From NCBI GenBank assembly GCA_963573385.1, contig CAUYLG010005283.1, positions 1-64,000 on the forward strand: DNA of 64,000 nucleotides, read 5' to 3'. This document shows positions 44,791-55,949 of this stretch, piece by piece; position 1 is the first letter of the stretch; each line of letters begins with the position of its first letter. The notes under the pieces were generated by a model. It saw only the letters and a list, made by a program, of their open reading frames with translations, had not been told where the DNA came from and made no database searches. The position numbers were made by a program, and so were the translations under genes. Origin of the DNA: Cacajao melanocephalus (lineage: Eukaryota > Chordata > Mammalia > Primates > Pitheciidae).

Positions 44791-45647
44791 TCAACTCCAA
44801 AACTCCTCAACCCCATCCCTTCCCACATCTTCTTGCACCTCGCCTGCTCCCCAACTCCGACCCCCTGGACCTCTCCCCTGCCAGCTCCTCGTGATGAGCC
44901 CCATCCAGGCCACTGTGGCTCCTGTCTGGCCTGGGCCCTCTCAGCCACTGGTATGCCCTGGGTCACTCCCAGCTCTGAGGCTGGGCATCTAGGAGGCCGC
45001 TCCGTGTCCAGGCCTCTGGTTTCCTGGCCTCCTCTGTACACGAGAAGCAGTGGTGTGGCCACTGCTGCTAGGCCCAGTGGGCCACCCTCCTTTACTCCCT
45101 TCCTAGGCAGGACGAGGAACCCCCGTGGCTCCAGTCTCCCGGGGATCATCGGCCTAGAGAAGCTCCCTCTGCCATCTCAGTGAAACTGTGTGGGACCCCA
45201 AGTGTAAGGCCAGGATAGAGCCCGCCACTCTGGGAGGCCCAGTCACTTTCCTTCCCTCCACACAGGCAGAAAGAGGCCCCCACCCCGGAGAACGGACCCC
45301 CATCTATGCCTCATAGCAGAGAGGTTTCTAAGCATTCCTCCCCCGTGAAGCCCCCCAGGCACATGGCAGAAGAGGAAGGTGGAAGCTGCATTTGAGGCAG
45401 GCAGCACACACCTATCTGCCAAACAAACCCATCCGCGGGCTCAAGGACCGGAAAACCAAGCTCAGTCACCACAGACGCCCGCCGAGTGCAGAGAGAGCGT
45501 GGCCAAGCTCAGTCTTCACTTCCCAGTGTATTCCAGTTCCACTGGATGCCAACAGGGTAAATGAGTCTGGGGAACACAGGATGAAGCAGAGTCTTTGGAG
45601 AGGACTTGCTGGGACTTTACTCTGCGTCTCTGAGAGGAGAGAGCAAG
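44791..45647. other. Unique sequence, no gene recognised
   Basis: C-rich to 44910, then mixed. The 149-codon + ORF (44734-45183) begins inside the L3-like fragment and is not supported as a gene. Confidence 0.5.
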
Positions 45648-45738
45648 CTGGGTTTCTCAAACGGATTTAACCTCCTAAGTTCTATTCCTGGACTCTTATG
45701 GAACCAGCATTTCTGGGAACCCTTTTTGAGAAACACAG
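45648..45738. mobile_element. Possible short TIR-bearing DNA transposon remnant
   Basis: CTGGGTTTCTCAAA at the left faces TTTTTGAGAAACACAG at the right as imperfect terminal inverted repeats about 90 bases apart, typical of hAT-type miniature elements. No matching 8-bp target duplication is seen. Confidence 0.35.
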
Positions 45739-45742
45739 CCCA

Positions 45743-46680
45743 CATTGCTCCTGCAGACCTGAGGTGCTCGGCTCCTGAGCTCTGGCCCAGCACTGATGTG
45801 GTTGGGAAGGAGATTTAGAGAGCTCCAAGGACCAGGCCTGGGCCATACACAGTGACGGACAGAGCAAGGCCTCCGCCCTGCCTGGCAGGCACAGCCTCTC
45901 TGGGGTGATACAGCACCAAAGCCCACGATGCCATCAGCAAAGATGTATGAAGGCCAAACACAGCCCCTCCCGGGGTTCTGGAGACAGGGTGCAGTCCCCA
46001 CAGACAAGCAGAGCCTACAGATTGCAACCTGGAGGGAAAGTTCTCGAGGTACCCAAAAAGCTCACACAGGTGGCTCTATCCCTGGAAGAGGAAGAAAGGC
46101 CAGTCTGTTCCCTCCACCTCCGATCTCTGCCCCCTCCACCAGCCAGGAGCCTCCAATGCCCAGGTGTCCTAGAATCTGGGAGGTCTGGCCCCAGACAGCC
46201 TGTGAGTGGCTACCTCGGGCCCGTGGGTATAACGGGCACCCAGGCTGGCTCTCTCAGACCCGGAGCCCCAGGCTCCCTGGGCTCCCCAGCTGCTGGCCGC
46301 ACTGCCTGGGCCCCTCCTCCAGGGCCTGCCTCCTGACCCTGAATAGCTTTTCACATTTCCCCAGCAGCGCCTTTGATCCAGCGGGGATCTTTTCCATTGA
46401 TTCAGCATCTAATCTGGTTTCCCATCTGATTGCAAAGGGCCCTCCACGCCTCCTTCTGCTCAGTGTTTTCCTAATCCTCAGTGCTGCTTACTTATCGCTG
46501 GCTCCTGAGTGCTGGCCAACTCCTTCTCTTCCCCTTGACATTCCTGCCCCATCTGTCTCCCTCTCTCCCTCCCTCCCTCCGCGCCTGGCCGTGGCCTTGC
46601 CTGAGCCAGGCAACCTTGAGTCTGGGGTGCCTTCCTAGAGCACGCATCATTCAGCCTTTCCTTCCTCCCTTCATTTAACC
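45743..46680. other. Unique sequence, no gene recognised; (TCCC)n at 46555-46583
   Basis: A 236-codon + ORF (45928-46638) crosses this stretch without recognisable motifs. The pyrimidine-rich TCCC tract lies near its end. Confidence 0.5.
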
Positions 46681-47203
46681 CAGCGGTCCCCAACCTTCTA
46701 GGCACCAGAGATCCGTTTCGTGGAAGACAATTCTTCCCTGGACCACAGGTTGGGGGGATGGTTTCAGGATGATTCAAGGTCATGACATTTATTGTGCACT
46801 TTATTTCTATTATTATTACATTATATAATGAAATAATTATACAACTCACCATAATGTAGAATCAGGGGGAGCCCTGAGCTGGTTTTCCTGTAACCAGATG
46901 GCCCCATCTGGGGGTGATGGGAGACAGTGGCAGATCATCAGGCATTAGATTCTCATAAGGAGCCACAACCTAGATCCCCTACATGCACAGTTCACGGTAA
47001 GGTCCACACTCCTACGAGAATCTGATGCCACCACTGATCTGACAGGAGGCGGAGCTCAAGCGCTGATGCACGCAATGGGGAGCAGCTGTAAATACAGATG
47101 AAGGTTTACTCGCTCACCTGCCACTCACCTCCTGCTGTGCAGCCCACTTCCTAGCAGGCCACAGACCAGTACCAGTCTGTGGCCCAGGGGTTGGAAACCC
47201 CTG
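46681..47203 (-). mobile_element. MER1-type hAT-Charlie DNA transposon, complete
   Basis: Non-autonomous hAT element in reverse orientation. GGTCCCCAACCTTCTAGG at one end and a GGGGTTGGAAACCCCTG complement at the other form the terminal inverted repeats. GATCATCAGGCATTAGATTC and TCTGACAGGAGGCGGAGCTC are internal hallmarks. Flanks ATTTAACC (46673-46680) and ACCTAATC (47204-47211) differ only by C/T changes and may be the decayed 8-bp target duplication. A second copy begins at 63750. Confidence 0.8.
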
Positions 47204-47371
47204 ACCTAATCAACATTTGATTAAGTGCTTTCTCTGCACCAGGTGCAGGGTTCCCCACATCTGTGGACTTCTCAAAAATAGTGCTTCTCTCTGGAGGCAG
47301 AGACTGAATAAAGACATGTGCAGGGGCCTGACACACAGCCCACCGGGGTGATCACACAGCCCTCTGCACAC

Positions 47372-47500
47372 CACCCTGGAGACAGATGAAGTTGCACCTG
47401 CTGCACAGATGCGCCACCCTGGAGGTGGATGAAGATGCACCCACTGCACAGATGCGTCACCCTGGAGATGGGTGAAGATGCACCCACTGCACAGATGAGG
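47372..47500 (+). repeat. 43-bp tandem repeat, three copies
   Basis: Units start at 47372, 47415 and 47458 with CACCCTGGAG, continue GATGAAGATGCACCC-like and end CTGCACAGATG. Copies 2 and 3 are closer to each other than to copy 1. It ends 28 bases before an Alu. Confidence 0.9.
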
Positions 47501-47528
47501 AAATTGAGGCTACAGTTATTTTTTCCTT

Positions 47529-47830
<302 letters not shown>

Positions 47831-47847
47831 AAGGCTAGACTTATTTT

Positions 47848-48759
47848 CGATTGCCCCCGCCACACCGCTGTGAGTGTAAGAGCAGGAGCATCTGGTTCAC
47901 AGTAGGCTGTTCTGGTTGTCATTCCAGGGCTCTGTCATTTCATTGCCGATGTCCACATTGACCAGCGACAGGGTCCCAGGGAAGCCACGCTCAATAGAAT
48001 GTAGCTCAGGCTCGACATTGTCCTGGCTTGAAAAGTTCGTGCCCCAACCCTGCCCAGACACACACCCTGTTCACCTGCCGTGGGCACCCCAGGCAGCACC
48101 TCCATGAGAAACAGAGGCCAGAGCCTCCTCCTCCCCAACAAGAGACTCCCCAAGCAACTGACCTTGAGGCCCACATGGAGATAAATAGTCCTGGCAATTA
48201 TTTTATGGGGTGTGGGCAATTAATTGAAAGGATGAGACTGGCAAGCTTCCATCCCTGCCTAGTGGAGACAGCAGCCCCTCCCCCCTCTCCTCTCTCACAT
48301 GAGGTCAGGAAGATGAGGGGATGGTCGGAGCAGGAGTTCTAGACATGCTACCAGTTACTGCAAGAAGGTAATGGAGTCGGGGTGCAGGGGAGCAATCACT
48401 CCTAATGCCACCATCAATCTGGCAAGTTCCAGGTGATTCCTGATACCCAAGTGTAGTGCAACAGCAAGTGTGAGCTAGAAGGGAATCTAGGAGAACATCT
48501 TACTTAGAGCTGAGTCCAACTCCAGAAATTTCTGTGAACCTGGCGTGAAAACTGGTGTGGCCACTGCCCTCCTAGAGTAAGCGCTTTCCAGATACTTGGT
48601 TGTCACGTGTGATTGATTTTGCTCTGCTTTTCCCAGCCCTGCCACATTCCAATTTCCTAATCTTGGTGAGCTAACCATGAAATACTTAAAAATAAGTTTA
48701 ATAAGAAAAGCACAAGATCTCTAGGACAAAAATGATTAAATGTACCTGAAGAACATAAA
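47848..48759. other. Unique sequence, no gene recognised
   Basis: Mixed composition, turning AT-rich after 48,650. No repeat called. Confidence 0.5.
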
Positions 48760-49285
48760 TCAAGTCCTGAGTGAATGAAGAGAAATGATCTTCAAGAAGA
48801 ATTTATTATCACAGTTGGTGAATCCTTCAAGAATTAACAGATTTATTCTTTTCCATTCAGAATCCCAACAAAGTTCTTAGTTTGGGTTTGTGTATTTTGT
48901 TTAAAACTAGATGAAATCTTCATTGTTTTGAAATTGGACTATATGAATCTGATGTTCACATGTAAAAAACATCAACCTGCAAAAATTGTCAAAACAGCTT
49001 CAGAAAGGGAAGGGGGTGGGGCTTGACTAACCAGATTTTGAACCCACACTGAAGCTATGGTAATTGAACACTGCGCTCCTGGGGTAAACAGAACAGTGAA
49101 ATGAAACAGAGGGCTCAGGCATTTCTCCAAGTATATTTAGAGACTGAAAATATGACAAAGGACAAATTCTGGGTCTAAAAGGGTTGGGACAATGACTATT
49201 CATTTGGAAGAAGTTTAAGTTAAATCCCTACCTCATACCATACAATGACTTTCAAATGAATTGAAAGAGTTGTTTTTTAAAGCTA
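48760..49285 (+). pseudogene. L1M-type LINE ORF2 3' fragment, disrupted
   Basis: Decayed 3' part of an old L1 ORF2 (reverse-transcriptase protein C-terminal region). CCATTCAGAATCCCAACAAA, then TGAAGCTATGGTAATTGAAC, then GGGTTGGGACAATGACTATT and AAATCCCTACCTCATACCAT are in L1 order. Many stops in all frames. Split from its continuation (49593-49740) by an Alu. Confidence 0.8.
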
Positions 49286-49289
49286 TAAA

Positions 49290-49592
49290 GGCCAGGCACA
49301 GTGGCTCATGCCTATAATCCCAGCAATTCAGGAGGTTAAGGAAGGCAGATCACTTGAGCCCAGGGTTCAAGACAAGCCTAAGCAACATAGGGAGACCCCA
49401 TCTCTACAAAAAAATACAAAAATTAGCCTATGTGGTGGTGTGCACCTGTGGTCCCAGGTACTGGGAAGGCTGAGGTGGGAGGATCAATTGAGCCCAGGAT
49501 TTTGAGGTTACAGCAAGCTATGACTGTGCCACTGCACTCCAGCCTGGGTGACAAGGTGAGAACCTATCTCAAAACAAAAAAATAAACAAAAA
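49290..49592 (+). mobile_element. AluJ-like SINE inside the L1 fragment
   Basis: Diverged dimeric Alu (GGCCAGGCACAGTGGCTCAT, AGCAACATAGGGAGACCCCA, CTATGACTGTGCCACTGCAC) with a mixed A-rich tail. The L1 reading resumes directly after it. Confidence 0.9.
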
Positions 49593-49740
49593 GCCCAAAT
49601 TATAACTGTATGAATGATAAAAAAGGAAAATATTCTTATAACTTTACCACGCAGGAAGTCTTCCCAAGCAAGATAGGAAACCAAGAAGCCATTAAGGAAA
49701 AAAATAAAAGAATTAACCACACAAAACACTTTTTTAAAAA
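49593..49740 (+). pseudogene. L1M-type ORF2 fragment, continuation after the Alu
   Basis: AAGGAAAATATTCTTATAAC, then GCAGGAAGTCTTCCCAAGCA, then AGAAGCCATTAAGGAAAAAA continue the ORF2 alignment from where the Alu interrupted it. No open frame. Confidence 0.7.
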
Positions 49741-50411
49741 AAAGTCTTTCAAGACTATGCTTTAGGAAAGCCAGTCTGATGGCTGGAGTGGAGGAAAGAT
49801 TGGAGGATGACACCAGCTGGAAAGGAAAGAGGCGTCCAGGGGAAAGAAGTGGCCATGATCCTGTTAGGATCATGTTAGGAGGGTGTCAGAATAAACCAGG
49901 TGATGGCCAGTGGTGATAGAGATGCAATTGAGAAGCATTTGTTTGAATTATTAATCAGCTGTGGGTTTGCAAAAGGGGCCAATATTACCTTGCTATTTAG
50001 TATATATATGACAAACAAGCTCTAATCACGTATGGGCATAACTTGCCTTTTTTCTCACCAACAGTTTATGCTAGAGAAAACTTCATCTTTGCCTAATCAG
50101 ATTTACTTCCTTCTCCACCCCAAAAGCAATTCTTAACATGTGTTTGATGGGAAATGGAGGTGTCAGCTTTATTGGGTGAGTCAGAGGGGTGACAGCCCTG
50201 GAGAGCTTCTTGATATAGCTCCTCTATTAAGGAGATGAATAATGAAAAAGAGGAAGCAGAAGGCACTAAAGCCTCAGACCCCACCAAGAGAAGTCCAGTT
50301 TCAAGGCTGAAAGGGGAGCTGGGACGGAACAGGGAAGGGCTAAATGAATAGAGGCCTCTGGATACGGCTCCCTCCCAACCCACCCCCTCCCCCAGAATTT
50401 CCTTACTATCC
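49741..50411. other. Unique AT-rich sequence, no gene recognised
   Basis: AT-rich stretch 49920-50030 includes ATTATTAATCAGC and TATATATATG. Otherwise featureless. Confidence 0.5.
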
Positions 50412-50795
50412 CAATAGTTCCCAAACTGTAGTGTGCATCAGACCCAGCTGAAGGGCTTGTTAAAGTTCAGATGGCCAACTCTCCCCTAAAGCTCCTTCTT
50501 TAGAATTGCATTGGTTACTCTGTTACCTGTGTCTTTTCATATAAATTCTAGAATAAGTTTTATAATAACTATAAAATAGCTTTCTGGGACTTTGAGTGGA
50601 ATTGTGCTGATCTACAAATGAAATTGGGAAGAATTGGCATCTTAATATTGAGTCCTCTAATCCATGAACATGGACTATCTCTCCATTTACTCCCAAGTTT
50701 TCTGATTCAGCAAGTCTGAGGAGGGGCCTGAGATCTTGCCTTTCTACCTACTGCCCAAGTGATGCTGATGCTGGTGGTCCAGAGAGCTCACATGG
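50412..50795 (+). mobile_element. MER5/MER58-type hAT-Charlie element split by an L1 fragment
   Basis: Left half 50412-50488 (AGTTCCCAAACTGTAGTGTG, GGGCTTGTTAAAGTTCAGAT) and right half 50697-50795 (TCTGATTCAGCAAGTCTGAG, GATGCTGATGCTGGTGGTCC) form one short non-autonomous DNA transposon interrupted by an L1 piece. Confidence 0.7.
50489..50696 (-). mobile_element. L1 LINE ORF2 fragment nested in the DNA transposon
   Basis: GGGAAGAATTGGCATCTTAA, then TATTGAGTCCTCTAATCCAT and GAACATGGACTATCTCTCCA are the complement of L1 ORF2. No A-tail or target duplication is evident, so it may be internally truncated or rearranged. Confidence 0.75.
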
Positions 50796-51240
50796 AGAGT
50801 TCCTCAGTTCTGGCTTTGAAGCCCTGCCTGGTTTGGAAGTTACCGCTATCCTGAAGACTTTGTCCCCAGGACATTCGAAAGAGCTTTTGTTTTCATGCAA
50901 AGCCCAGGGGGCCAGTTCTGCTAGGATTTGCATGCTAACAGGTGTCTTTTGTTCTGTTTCTAATTCCCAGCAGATAAACAGTGAATGCCAGGAACAGACA
51001 AGTGTGCAGGGTCAGGAGATACAAGCCCCTTGTAGGAAGCAGTTTTTTCTCTTAAGTATCAGATTCCTCAATTTACTGGGTGAATTTCTCACCTCTTGGG
51101 ACTTCCCCTTTCAATAAATATCCTCCCAGAAAATCTCACGAAGTCAACCCCAGGTCTGAAAATAAGGCTCTATCTCCATCCCCCAGGCATGGGCGGCCCC
51201 TATGAGCCCAGGTGCGTGGCCTGAGGAAGGCACTGCGTGG
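50796..51240. other. Unique sequence, no gene recognised
   Basis: Mixed composition with AATAAATATCC near 51115. No repeat called. Confidence 0.5.
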
Positions 51241-51425
51241 TCACAGGAGTGCTCTGTGGACAAGTGCCAACGGTGTGGACAGAGGTCTGGCACACAGTAG
51301 TCCCCGCTCTCTTCCTGCCTTGATGAGGAGGGTCAGAGCTGGCCCAGGGAAGGGGCAGGCCTTCCGGGTAGAGGGAACAACATGGGCAAAGGCTCAGAGA
51401 CCAACACAGGAACTCCATGGTGCTG
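51241..51425 (-). repeat. L2 LINE fragment
   Basis: GGCCTTCCGGGTAGAGGGAA then CAACATGGGCAAAGGCTCAG matches the L2 complement. The left part is weak. Confidence 0.5.
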
Positions 51426-51794
51426 CGTTACAAAGGCGGGACTCACTCTGATGGCCTCCTCCCGTGCCTGCCTGTGACTCTAGCACCTAGTACTCACTCT
51501 ACCTGCTACCTTCCCTTCCTCCTAAGCTGCCCTTAGTGGGTAAAAACTCTTCCTAAGTACCTTCTCACTGATGCTAGCCCAGGCAAAGCTCGGCCAAGGC
51601 AGGAAGGGGCTCTACAGAGTGAGTCAAGGATCACAGGGTGACTCTGGCTCATCTTCTCTGCTTTGCAAGGTGGGAAGCCTAGGAGGGATGGCCTCAGCCT
51701 CAGCTGGGGGCCCTGCCTACTCCCCCCATGGGAGTGCAGAGGCTTCAGGAACAGGGCTCTGCCCCTCAGAGTCCTCACCGGAGCCAGTCTGCAC
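51426..51794. other. Unique sequence, no gene recognised
   Basis: GC-rich unique DNA before the LTR cluster. Confidence 0.45.
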
Positions 51795-51990
51795 TTGTCC
51801 CTCTGTGTGTGTTCTAATCGCCTCTTCTTGTAAGGACACCAGTCATACTGGATTAGAGTCCACCCCAGTGGTCTCATTTAAATGTAATTGCCTCTTTAAA
51901 GGCCTATCTCCAAATGTGATCATATGCAGAGTTTTAGGGGTTAGGGCTACAACACATAAATATGGGGGGACACAATTCAGCCCATGATGG
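51795..51990 (-). mobile_element. MLT1-type LTR fragment (ERVL-MaLR)
   Basis: TAAGGACACCAGTCATACTG, then GGCCTATCTCCAAATGTGAT, then GGGGGGACACAATTCAGCCC are the complement of the MLT1 LTR 5' third. Confidence 0.75.
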
Positions 51991-52385
51991 CACCTGTCTG
52001 CAGGAGCCTGTCACATAAAACTGTGTGCTGGGGAGCTGGGGCCCCAGCATCATCACGTTTGCATCCCCAGGCCCTCCCACCCAAAGGAAGAAGCAAGGGA
52101 CACGGGGCCAGCAGGCTTTGCTCCTCTTCTTTTCCTCCATTCCTTCATCCCTGCACTCAGTGGTCTTAGTGGGGGATGAAAAAGTCATGAGTGAGTGAAT
52201 GGCAGGTATCCATGGAAAAGAGAAGCAGAGGTCCCAGTGGACAAAAGGAGCATGATATCCAGGGGCCAGCAGCACCCAGAGCACTCAAGCTGGGGCAGGC
52301 TCAGGGCCCAAACCACTGCATCCTTCCATCACCAGGCTCTGCCTCTCGCTTGGGAATGTGGCAGGTGTGTGGAGTGGAACTGGTG

Positions 52386-52795
52386 TACTCATTTCCAATT
52401 GCTCTATAACAAATGGCCACATACTTAGCAGCTTCTAAGCAGCACATATTTATTGATCCCAGAGTCTTGGTGATCAGAAGTCCTCCGTAGAAACATGTTC
52501 CTTCTGGAGGTCCTCAAGGAGAATCTGTGTCTTGTCTTTTCCGCTTCTAGAGGTCACCCAAATCCCTGGGCTGGTGGCCTCTCCCTCCCTCTTCAAAGTA
52601 CAGCTCTCCAAGCTCTGCCTCCATCTGCATGTCCCCTCTGGCTCTGACTCCCCTGCCTCCCTCTCAGAGGGAGGGCCACGCTCCCAACCCAGGATCCTCT
52701 CCCACGTCAAGATCCTTCACTTTATCACAACTGCAAAGTCCCTTTTGCCATGTAAGGTCATGTATTCACCGTTCCCAGGGATTAAGAAGAGGGTT
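52386..52795 (-). mobile_element. MLT1-type LTR (ERVL-MaLR)
   Basis: TTCTGGAGGTCCTCAAGGAG, CTTTTCCGCTTCTAGAGGTC, AACTGCAAAGTCCCTTTTGC and CATGTAAGGTCATGTATTCA complement a second MLT1 LTR, nearly complete. 51991-52385 between the two is unique sequence. Confidence 0.75.
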
Positions 52796-52930
52796 TGGCT
52801 GCACTCACAGATTCGCCAGCATCAGAGAGGCTTAAGCAGAGCAGGTATATTTCCATCTCCCGCGGCCACTCAAGCTGCAGTGACAGCTTTGCTCTGAGGA
52901 GCTGTGGTGTTCACACCCCTTCTCCTCTGG

Positions 52931-53298
52931 GGATATGGTTCGGCTCTGTGTCCCACCCAAATCTCATCTCGAATTATAATGCCCATGTGTTAGGGAGGGA
53001 CCTGGAAGGAGGTGATTGGATCATGGGGGCAGTTTCCCCCATGCTGTTCTCATGATATTGAGTAAATTCTCATGAGATCTGATCATTTAAAAATGTGGTG
53101 CTTCCTTCCTCTCTTTCTCTCTCTCTCTCCTGCCACCTTGTGAAGATGTGCCGTGCTTCCCCTTTCACCTTCTGCCATGATTGTAAGTTTCCTGAGGCTT
53201 CCCAAGCCCTGGAGAACTGTGAGTCAATTAAACCTCTTTTCTTAAGTTACCCAGTTTCAGGTAGTATCTACACAGCCGTGTGAAAACAGACTAACACA
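52931..53298 (+). mobile_element. MST/THE1-type LTR (ERVL-MaLR), solitary
   Basis: GATATGGTTCGGCTCTGTGT, GGATCATGGGGGCAGTTTCC, TGTTCTCATGATATTGAGTA and GTGAGTCAATTAAACCTCTT are diagnostic. It ends ACAGACTAACACA. Flanks TCTGG (52926-52930) and CCTGG (53299-53303) are a likely decayed 5-bp target duplication. It contains a CT-rich internal run (53102-53129). Non-coding remnant. Confidence 0.85.
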
Positions 53299-53303
53299 CC
53301 TGG

Positions 53304-53849
53304 TTTGCCAGGTCTAGAATACTCCCCCACCCTGAGTCCATGCTATCAGTTGGCTGGGACAACAAAACACTTTCTAAAATGCAAGCCCACTTGGGGTGGG
53401 ATCTTTTTTTCCTACTTGCATTCCACCTTTCCCATCTTCCTAAATAGAAGCCACGTAGCTCATTTTCCTTATTGAGGGCACTGCACTGGGGCGTGGGGCA
53501 GGCCAACAGCCTGACAGGTCTTCTGGGATGTCAACTTCAGCCAGCTAGAAGAATGGGGGTGTAACTGGAACATGCATCCATTCAGCCACGTGACAATCAC
53601 TGGGATGTGCCAGCATCCTGGGTACTCTGGGCAAATCCAAGAAACCTTGCTTGCCTTGAAGTGGCCAGATGGAGCATCTACCAGCACCTAGTAATGACAG
53701 TGTTTCTATCTTCTAAAGGGATGTCTTTCCGTAGGCCTGTTATATAAAACTGTCACCTTTACACCAGTGGCCCAAAATGCTTTATGAGTTCATGGGATGT
53801 CTTTAGCAGAACTTTATCTCCATCTCAGCTGCTACCTCCTTTATCTCTC

Positions 53850-53850
<1 letters not shown>
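53304..53850. other. Unique sequence, no gene recognised
   Basis: Mixed composition between the MST-type LTR and the dinucleotide repeats. No repeat called. Confidence 0.5.
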
Positions 53851-53851
<1 letters not shown>

Positions 53852-53900
<49 letters not shown>

Positions 53901-53917
53901 ACACACACACACACATA
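53852..53917 (+). repeat. (TC)n followed by (AC)n compound microsatellite
   Basis: About 22 TC units followed by about 8 AC units. The homopyrimidine half can form triplex DNA and the AC half Z-DNA. 53918-54240 is unique. Confidence 0.95.
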
Positions 53918-54244
53918 CAATTTCCAATTTATGAGCTCCTAATTTACTATGGAGTAGGAAAAGAAGTTTAGAATATTCGTCATAATTTTGTGGTAAAGAA
54001 AAAGTACCCAGGCTGTGACTGACCACCATGTGAGGTGGGCATATTAGTGCAGAGTGTTTGTGGAAACCTCATACCTTGTCTGCTTCCCTCCCGCACCTTC
54101 TCTGTGGACAGAGTGGCTGAAATTCTCAAAGCTGGGGGTTAGCGACTCTCCTAACCCTCCACCCTCCCTTCATCCCTCATTGTGCCCCAGCTCCCAGGTC
54201 CACCAAGCCAAGTTCCTAGTTCTGAACCTTATATGCACTTGGTG

Positions 54245-55010
54245 AACACAAAATCAGCCACCAGCACTAGCTTCTCACCTCTTTCCAGCCAGCCTTGCCT
54301 CCACCAACCCACACCATACACCACAGTAGCCGCAACAATCTGTCTATGCAGAAAACAGCCCCACACGCTTGAAACCCTTCAGTGAGTCTTCATTTGGGGA
54401 GGATACACCCCAGCTCCTCTGGCCAACTTTCAAGGAGCTTCCTGGCCTGACTAGCCTCTTTGGGCACCAGATCCATCTCTACCCCAGGGTCACAATTAAA
54501 AAATGCCCATCGCCTTTCTGCCCAGCCATCTGAGGTCTACACTAGCCCACATCCGATTCTTCTCCCCTTGGAATTTAAGTTTGCTTTTGCCCCTCAGGGT
54601 TCTCACCCAGCTCACCCAATCTCAAGGCATGGTCAGAACAGGCCCCAGACACCCTCACCAGCCCCGGGTCCTGTCTGTCACTCCCACTGCTCCCCCCAGG
54701 GTAAGTGGACATCACACTGAGCAACCAGGGCCCTCTGGTGAGGATGGTCTTTCTGCCCTCCTACCTTTGCCCCTGATGTTCCCACTGCTGCTATGCCCTC
54801 CCCATTCTCCTTTGGCTGTCTGGTAAACACATCTCCTCCAGGAAGCCTTCCCTGATGATCCATTCCCTGGGCAGAGTGAGCACCTCCTTCCTCTGGGCTT
54901 CTGGAGTATGATCTCCTACATCTCCATCACGGAAGGCCTGGAACATGTGTCACTATCAACAGGTGAGAGCAAAGTGGGGCACTGTGTCTTGTCCATCAGG
55001 GCCCCTTCCC
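54245..55010 (+). repeat. L2 LINE fragment, long
   Basis: Follows the L2 3' region in sense for about 750 bases: ACGCTTGAAACCCTTCAGTG, GGAGCTTCCTGGCCTGACTA, CTGCTGCTATGCCCTCCC, CCTCCAGGAAGCCTTCCCTG, then GTGGGGCACTGTGTCTTGTC. Confidence 0.7.
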
Positions 55011-55094
55011 AGTGCACGCCTTTCTCAGACCAGGAGGGCCAAGAGGGGCAGAGGAGGTCTGTAAGCTCCAGGCTGGTCAATCAGTGTTTCTTAT

Positions 55095-55320
55095 CCCCCT
55101 GGCCATGGTAGTTGATTTAGAGTTGGGCATGTGACCCCAGCCTCACAAATCAAAGAGGATCCAGGGATGAAAGCCTTCTCAAAGGAAGACAGAAATGGGA
55201 AATGGAGAGAGTGAGATTGAGTTCTGGTATCATTTGAGCTTCTGAATGCAGCCATTCCTGAAGCGGAAATCCCTGAGCTTTTCAAGTACATAAATGCACA
55301 AGCCAATCGCACCCAAAGTG
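55095..55320 (+). repeat. Old interspersed repeat, probably LTR type
   Basis: GATTTAGAGTTGGGCATGTG, then TATCATTTGAGCTTCTGAAT and CCTGAAGCGGAAATCCCTGA recur widely in mammalian LTR-type repeats as I remember them. Family unassigned. Confidence 0.4.
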
Positions 55321-55949
55321 GTCCTATCCAATACAGAACTCAAACATGAGCAAAGCTTCAGGATTTTGCCATTCTCTTTCAGGAATTAGGGATACAGCTT
55401 AATCAAGGGAGGCCTCATGTATCCAGGACCCTTGGCAGCTATGGTTTACCTTCATCAAGTCATCCAGCCCTGAATGGCTTTGCCCCAGCAAACAGAATAT
55501 GGTGCTTCTAAGAGGGGCACCCATTGGAAAGTCTAGTGGAAGGACCCAAGGCTCATGGTCCCCCCACTAGACTTTCCAGTAAGAGAAAGCACCTCCGGGG
55601 ATGACAAAATTCACAGGACAGAGGAGAGATAGACTTAAAAAAATGACTTAGACAATTTGGCTCTGTGGTACATCCAAAAAAATGCCTACATGGTAGTTAG
55701 ACTGGTCCCAACACCCCTTATTGACTTTTCTCAAGTCACTTTCTTGTCTAGAAACCATGTCCCATGCCCCTATTGGGTTATAGAGACCCAATCCTCTGTA
55801 GCAGAGAGGATGGGTCTGAGTGTGGTAGAGATTATGTTCTTTGCCCCACAGACCCCATCCCACTTTCTTCCCTCTTTGGACACATGCTGGCTTCTGAGGC
55901 AGTCAGCGGTCAGAGAGCACAGAAGCAGTTCTGGACGGTGAAAAGTAAG
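55321..55949. other. Unique sequence with a perfect short hairpin
   Basis: Non-repeat, apart from the inverted repeat annotated separately. No gene recognised. Confidence 0.45.
55525..55578. repeat. Perfect 15-bp inverted repeat with 24-base loop
   Basis: TGGAAAGTCTAGTGG (55525-55539) and CCACTAGACTTTCCA (55564-55578) are exact reverse complements. The arms do not extend beyond 15 bases. A stem this short is below the size of a typical microRNA precursor. Confidence 0.9.

Noticed and set aside
47372..47500. CRISPR-like array
   Set aside because: The 43-bp copies are directly adjacent with no spacers, and the genome is a primate's.
48760..49740. L1 ORF2 as a functional gene
   Set aside because: Fragmentary, frame-disrupted and split by an Alu. 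A fossil only.
55525..55578. MicroRNA precursor
   Set aside because: The stem is only 15 base pairs and does not extend, too short for a typical precursor.
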